A DNA stretch of 9,147 nucleotides, from assembly GCA_002084865.1 (NCBI GenBank), contig NBMG01000047.1, positions 1 through 9,147 on the forward strand, in the 5' to 3' direction. The notes below the pieces were generated by a model, which saw only the letters and a list, made by a program, of their open reading frames with translations, did no database searches and was not told the DNA's origin. This stretch comes from Candidatus Atribacteria bacterium 4572_76. GTDB lineage: Bacteria; Atribacterota; Phoenicimicrobiia; Phoenicimicrobiales; Phoenicimicrobiaceae. Below, piece by piece: positions 6,501-9,147 of this stretch (its first letter is position 1; each line of letters starts with the position of its first letter). The translations under genes and the position numbers were made by a program.

Positions 6501-6528
6501 TCGTATCTCGTATCTCGTATTTCGTGAA
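6501..6528 (+). repeat. Heptad repeat TCGTATC x4 (gap 4)
   Basis: Four units (tcgtatc, tcgtatc, tcgtatt, tcgtgaa) begin 8 nt after the mmdB stop codon. The first 19 bases are identical to 2581-2599 downstream of mce. Confidence 0.8.
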
Positions 6529-6549
6529 GAAGATAGGAGTCAGAAGATT

Positions 6550-6706
6550 AAGATAGTATCGAGTATAGCAAAGAAGTGCAAAGCGAAAAGTGTACAATAC
6601 AAAACCAAAATTTAAAACTTTTTCTTCAATTTTAAGTTTTAAATTTTGGTTTTGCGTTTTTAGCTTTGCACTCTGATATTATTCACTATATACTCGATGC
6701 TGTCTT
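6550..6706 (+). repeat. Long interrupted palindrome built of heptads
   Basis: Three nested blocks pair across a 13-nt loop (6621-6633). The inner block, 6601-6620 with 6634-6653, is perfect over 20 bp. The middle block, 6575-6584 with 6663-6672, is perfect over 10 bp. The outer block, 6550-6567 with 6689-6706, matches at 16 of 18 positions, and the two exceptions can pair as G-U in RNA. The left arm is largely in 7-nt units, with AG at 6555, 6562, 6575, 6582 and 6589; the right arm has ctatata and ctcgatg units from 6686. It could form a long hairpin after mmdB and might also stop transcription, though the stem is A/T-rich rather than G/C-rich. No open reading frame lies within it. Confidence 0.85.
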
Positions 6707-6739
6707 CCCCTGCAATTTTAACCCGAATCTTTTCTTGGA

Positions 6740-6767
6740 CTATATACTCGATACTCGATACTTTCGT
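6740..6767 (+). repeat. Heptad array CTCGATA-type (gap 4)
   Basis: Four in-phase units: ctatata, ctcgata, ctcgata and ctttcgt. The first words repeat those of the right arm of the palindrome at 6686-6699. The array lies directly upstream of the candidate promoter of the next gene. Confidence 0.7.
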
Positions 6768-6768
6768 T

Positions 6769-6797
6769 TTGTTTTTACTTCTTATTACAAATATGCT
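6769..6797 (+). promoter_or_regulatory. Possible promoter of the DUF5693/csaB locus
   Basis: TTGTTT at 6769-6774 and TATGCT at 6792-6797 are separated by 17 bp, and a TAAAAT overlaps the downstream box. The start of transcription would be near 6804, leaving a leader of about 45 nt before the ATG at 6849. Its position, after the mmdB palindrome and before a functionally different locus, is where a promoter is expected. The boxes are weak. Confidence 0.3.
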
Positions 6798-6848
6798 AAA
6801 ATATTTTCAGTTTATTAGATATTAAATAAAGGCAAAGGAAATATCATT

Positions 6849-7994
6849 ATGCCTAAAAAATCTTATCCGATTTTGATTTTTTTTATTATTGTCGCATTAG
6901 TAGTTGCCGGGATTATTACTTTTCATCGTTCCAACTTGGAGAGCAATTTTAAGCAAGTAGAATTAGTAATGAGCCTGAATGAATTAAGAGAATTATCTTA
7001 TCAGGAAGGTTATGATGAAATCGAACTGTTGGCTAAAATTAAAAATGCTGGGATTAATTCAATAGCTGTTCATGAAGATACTCTGGAAAATCTTGCTTTG
7101 TCCGGAAAGATACTCTATTTTTCTGATAAAGAACTTAATAAATTAAATTTCTTCTTAAAATCGTTAGACCCCTTTAAAAAATTTCAACCTGCACCGGGAG
7201 AAGCTTATATTGTATTCAATGATAAAAATGACTATCTTCGTGTAAAGGAAAATTTACAAAGACAATTGGGCGAAGATTTAGTAAGAGATCTTGGTTTTCT
7301 TCCTTATATAGGTTTAAAAGTGAAAGGTAGTGAAGATAAACTTGCTGATTTAGGTTTAGGATTTTCAGATGAAGATATTGAGTTAATAAGAAATTTGGGC
7401 TTTCAGGTCATTTTACGTTTCAAAAACTTCCCTCAAATAAATAAGGAAGACATAGAGTTTAAATTTAAAGAAAGTGATATAGCCGGAAAGATTTCGGGAA
7501 TAATTTTTGAGGGGGAAGCAGTTTTAGGTTATCCTTCAAAAGAAAATCTGATTCACACGGCAGAACTCCTAAGAACAAAAGGATATCCCTTCGGAATTAT
7601 AGAATTTGCCGGCCAAAAAGGGATTGAAACAGTCGCTCGTCAAGCAAGCGAATTAGCAGTAAGAGTTCATAGTATTACCAAAGAAGAAATGGAAATTATT
7701 CCTAAGCAGATAGCCATAGAAAGGTGGATTAGGGCGGCCAAAGAAAGAAAGGTGAGGATCTTTTATGTCAAGCCTTTTATGAAGTCTGATTCTGATCTTA
7801 TCGCGGAAAATTTAGCTTATATTAAAACTATAAAAGAAGAGTTGGAAGCGAATGGCTTTAAGACAGGAAAAGCCAGTATCCTTTCTGCTTCCTATCAGGA
7901 ACCAAAAATATTTATTCTCCTTTTAATCATAGGGGTTATTTCCGGGGGACTAATCCTCTTAAAAAATGTCTTCAAGCTTTACTGGCAGCTCTAA
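6849..7994 (+). CDS. DUF5693-like membrane protein, N-terminal part (frame-disrupted)
   Basis: A 381-codon open frame encoding the N-terminal, mostly extracytoplasmic part of a protein I recognise as DUF5693-like. One transmembrane helix lies at about 6-25 (PILIFFIIVALVVAGIITF). A soluble region follows with the family-type stretches VELVMSLNELRELSYQEG, LLAKIKNAGINSIAVHEDTLENLALSGKI and ERWIRAAKERKVRIFYVKPF, and a second hydrophobic helix lies at 354-371. The molecular function is unknown; the family commonly precedes csaB. The frame ends soon after K372-N373, encoded by AAA AAT in an A6 run. The continuing hydrophobic sequence of the protein lies in the -1 frame, so the last eight residues are probably off-frame. 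AAAGGA at 6834-6839 precedes the ATG by 9 nt. Confidence 0.75.
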   Translation: MPKKSYPILIFFIIVALVVAGIITFHRSNLESNFKQVELVMSLNELRELSYQEGYDEIELLAKIKNAGINSIAVHEDTLENLALSGKILYFSDKELNKLNFFLKSLDPFKKFQPAPGEAYIVFNDKNDYLRVKENLQRQLGEDLVRDLGFLPYIGLKVKGSEDKLADLGLGFSDEDIELIRNLGFQVILRFKNFPQINKEDIEFKFKESDIAGKISGIIFEGEAVLGYPSKENLIHTAELLRTKGYPFGIIEFAGQKGIETVARQASELAVRVHSITKEEMEIIPKQIAIERWIRAAKERKVRIFYVKPFMKSDSDLIAENLAYIKTIKEELEANGFKTGKASILSASYQEPKIFILLLIIGVISGGLILLKNVFKLYWQL

Positions 7995-8200
7995 TATTTC
8001 CCACTTTGGCTATTATTGCTAACGAAAGGTATTTTTTAGAAAACAATAATTCCAAATTTAAAGATGCCCAGGATTTTCCTGTAAATAATCTCAGTTTTTA
8101 TAGGATGATAAAAGAGGTTTTAACCGGCTTTTTCAGGATAATTTTAATCACTCTATCCGGTGCCCTGTTAATAGCGGCTTTATTAAGCAATAATAATTAA
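7964..8200 (+). pseudogene. DUF5693-like protein, middle part in the -1 frame
   Basis: Read in the -1 frame from the A6 run at 7961-7966, 78 codons continue the upstream protein: KCLQALLAALIFPTLAII, then a short polar loop, then a second hydrophobic helix (TGFFRIILITLSGALLIAALL). It stops with TAA at 8198-8200. The hydrophobic LLAALIFPTLA segment is what I expect next in a DUF5693 protein, so this is a continuation and not a separate gene. A TTG at 8006 could start a 64-residue peptide, but no Shine-Dalgarno precedes it and it would cut a transmembrane helix. The fragment arises from a frameshift, a base error in the assembly, or slippage at A AAA AAT. Just beyond ALLSNNN the family usually has more sequence than is found here. 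Confidence 0.6.
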
Positions 8201-8670
8201 TGATTTTAGAAAATATTAAAAAGCCCCTCCTGATCGAACATGTAATTATCATGGCCTTCTTTGCGGTATTTTTGGTAATTTATATCTCTCGTTCAGGGAA
8301 TTTTTCTTTTCTCCCCGTTTTGAGCATTGAAGAGAAGATAAGAATCTTTTTGGAAAAGACTTTAATCGCCCGACCCCGAAATAAAGAGTTTTTAATCGGT
8401 TATCCCGCTCTATTACTTGCGATGAGTATGAGCTACTTAAAGATAAAAGAATTTAAAATTCCCATAATAATTATCGGGACTATTGGCCCGGTTACTTTGA
8501 TTAATACCTTCTGTCATATTCATACTCCCTTTTTATTTTCGATACTGCGAACTTTTAACGGAATATGGTTAGGCTTGATACTGGGATTAATAATAATTAT
8601 TGTATTTTATTATCTGGTAAAAACATTTAGGAAAATAGTTAATTATATAGTTAATTATGCACTTAATTAA
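8200..8670 (+). CDS. DUF5693-like membrane protein, C-terminal part (separate frame)
   Basis: A 156-codon frame starting with an ATG that overlaps the preceding stop codon (TAATG, 8198-8202). It encodes the C-terminal membrane part of the DUF5693-like protein. A helix lies at about 13-30, followed by RSGNFSFLPVLSIEEKIRIFLEKTLIARPRNKEFLIGYPALLLA, the best-conserved stretch as I recall the family. Further helices include NTFCHIHTPFLFSILRTFNGIWLGLILGLIIIIV near the end. The C-terminus appears complete except for an AT-rich tail (KIVNYIVNYALN). No Shine-Dalgarno precedes the ATG, so translation would depend on coupling to the frame before it. The conserved residues are intact, which argues for a recent break, an assembly artefact, or a genuinely split gene. 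Confidence 0.6.
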   Translation: MILENIKKPLLIEHVIIMAFFAVFLVIYISRSGNFSFLPVLSIEEKIRIFLEKTLIARPRNKEFLIGYPALLLAMSMSYLKIKEFKIPIIIIGTIGPVTLINTFCHIHTPFLFSILRTFNGIWLGLILGLIIIIVFYYLVKTFRKIVNYIVNYALN

Positions 8671-8680
8671 TATTATGCAC
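8637..8680 (+). repeat. AT-rich direct repeats at the DUF5693/csaB junction
   Basis: The word agttaattat occurs at 8637-8646 and 8649-8658, and attatgcac occurs at 8654-8662 and 8672-8680. The two pairs overlap and span exactly the point where the DUF5693 frame ends and the shortened csaB frame begins. They could be the scar of a deletion or slippage. Confidence 0.6.
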
Positions 8681-9147
8681 TGTCTACGAGATACTGATCT
8701 TTTTATTAGCGGGGGTGGGGGGTTACTCCAGGATTCAACCGGAAAAGGCTGGAGTATATTATATTACCTGGGATTGATATTGGCAGCAAAAATAGTTAAA
8801 GTGCCGGTTATGATTTATGCTCAGGGTATCGGCCCGGTAAACAAGCAGGCTAATAAAAAGTTAATGAAGTGGATTCTAAATAAGGTTGATTTAATTACCG
8901 TAAGAGATAACTCCTCTAAAGAATTATTGGAAAATTTAGGAGTAGTGCAACCATCAATCCATGTGAATTCTGATCCCGTCTTTTTGTTGAAGGAAAAAAA
9001 TTTTAATCAAACTATAAATAGCCATCCTTATATTCAAAAATTGATTGATTCGGGCAATCGTCCCCTAATCGGGGTTTCGGTTAGGGAATATAAGGGTTAT
9101 GGAAAAGATTTAAAGAAAATATTTGCCCAAACAGCTGATTATTTAAT
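8657..9147 (+). CDS. csaB: Polysaccharide pyruvyl transferase CsaB-like, missing its N-terminus, running off the window
   Basis: An open frame of 163 codons to the window edge. CsaB adds a ketal pyruvate to secondary cell-wall polysaccharide, the anchor for S-layer (SLH) proteins in Gram-positive bacteria. Numbered from the ATG at 8657, family motifs are TDLFISGGGGLLQDST (13-28), VPVMIYAQGIGP (49-60), KVDLITVRDNSSKELLENLGV (76-96) and HVNSDPVF (102-109). The usual N-terminal GYYGFGNxGDE-type segment of about 65-70 residues is absent; an in-frame TAG at 8648-8650 bars any extension. Possible starts are the ATGs at 8657 and 8675, neither with a clear Shine-Dalgarno. The first overlaps the preceding frame by 14 nt. 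The 3' end is cut by the window. Family assignment is strong, but whether the protein works is doubtful. Confidence 0.85.
   Translation, partial: MHLINIMHCLRDTDLFISGGGGLLQDSTGKGWSILYYLGLILAAKIVKVPVMIYAQGIGPVNKQANKKLMKWILNKVDLITVRDNSSKELLENLGVVQPSIHVNSDPVFLLKEKNFNQTINSHPYIQKLIDSGNRPLIGVSVREYKGYGKDLKKIFAQTADYL

Noticed and set aside
8006..8200. Independent 64-codon small membrane protein starting at TTG
   Set aside because: There is no ribosome-binding site, and the sequence upstream in the same frame already continues the DUF5693-like helix, so this is a fragment of the split gene.

Overview
This window reads as a piece of chromosome from a low-GC, anaerobic, fermentative or syntrophic bacterium. 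It carries the mutase/epimerase/Na+-pumping decarboxylase segment of the methylmalonyl-CoA pathway, followed by the start of a cell-envelope locus (a DUF5693-like membrane protein, then CsaB). The split B12 mutase and the DUF5693-csaB order are features I know from Firmicutes. The AT-rich gaps full of short-word repeats remind me of deep-branching uncultured lineages such as Atribacterota. That taxonomic impression is weak and comes from memory, not from a search.

Layout, all on the + strand. Positions 1-486 hold the C-terminal end of the methylmalonyl-CoA mutase catalytic subunit, and 506-901 its separate B12-binding subunit. meaB (1207-2178) and mce (2162-2566) overlap by 17 nt. mmdA (2769-4259), mmdD (4544-4903), mmdC (4942-5355) and mmdB (5375-6493) encode a complete four-subunit sodium-pumping methylmalonyl-CoA decarboxylase. 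Together the proteins would convert succinyl-CoA to (R)-methylmalonyl-CoA (mutase with B12, protected by MeaB), epimerise it to the (S) form, and decarboxylate it to propionyl-CoA and CO2 while exporting Na+. The pathway can also run in reverse for propionate oxidation. The key residues of the biotin carrier and of the Na+-channel subunit are all present.

From 6849 a second locus begins. A DUF5693-like membrane protein is broken over three reading frames (6849-7994, 7964-8200, 8200-8670). It is followed by a csaB-like polysaccharide pyruvyl transferase (8657 to the window end) that lacks the usual first 65-70 residues. The breaks coincide with an A6 run and with AT-rich 'taattaat' stretches.

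The most unusual material lies between the genes. All four large gaps (902-1197, 2567-2768, 4260-4543, 6494-6848) contain degenerate tandem arrays with a 7-nt period. In three of them an upstream array faces a reverse-complementary downstream array, giving long interrupted palindromes; the best is 6550-6706, with perfect arms at 6601-6620 and 6634-6653. This resembles, in period only, the heptameric STRR repeats of heterocystous cyanobacteria. Other small palindromic repeats of types common in environmental genomes sit among them.
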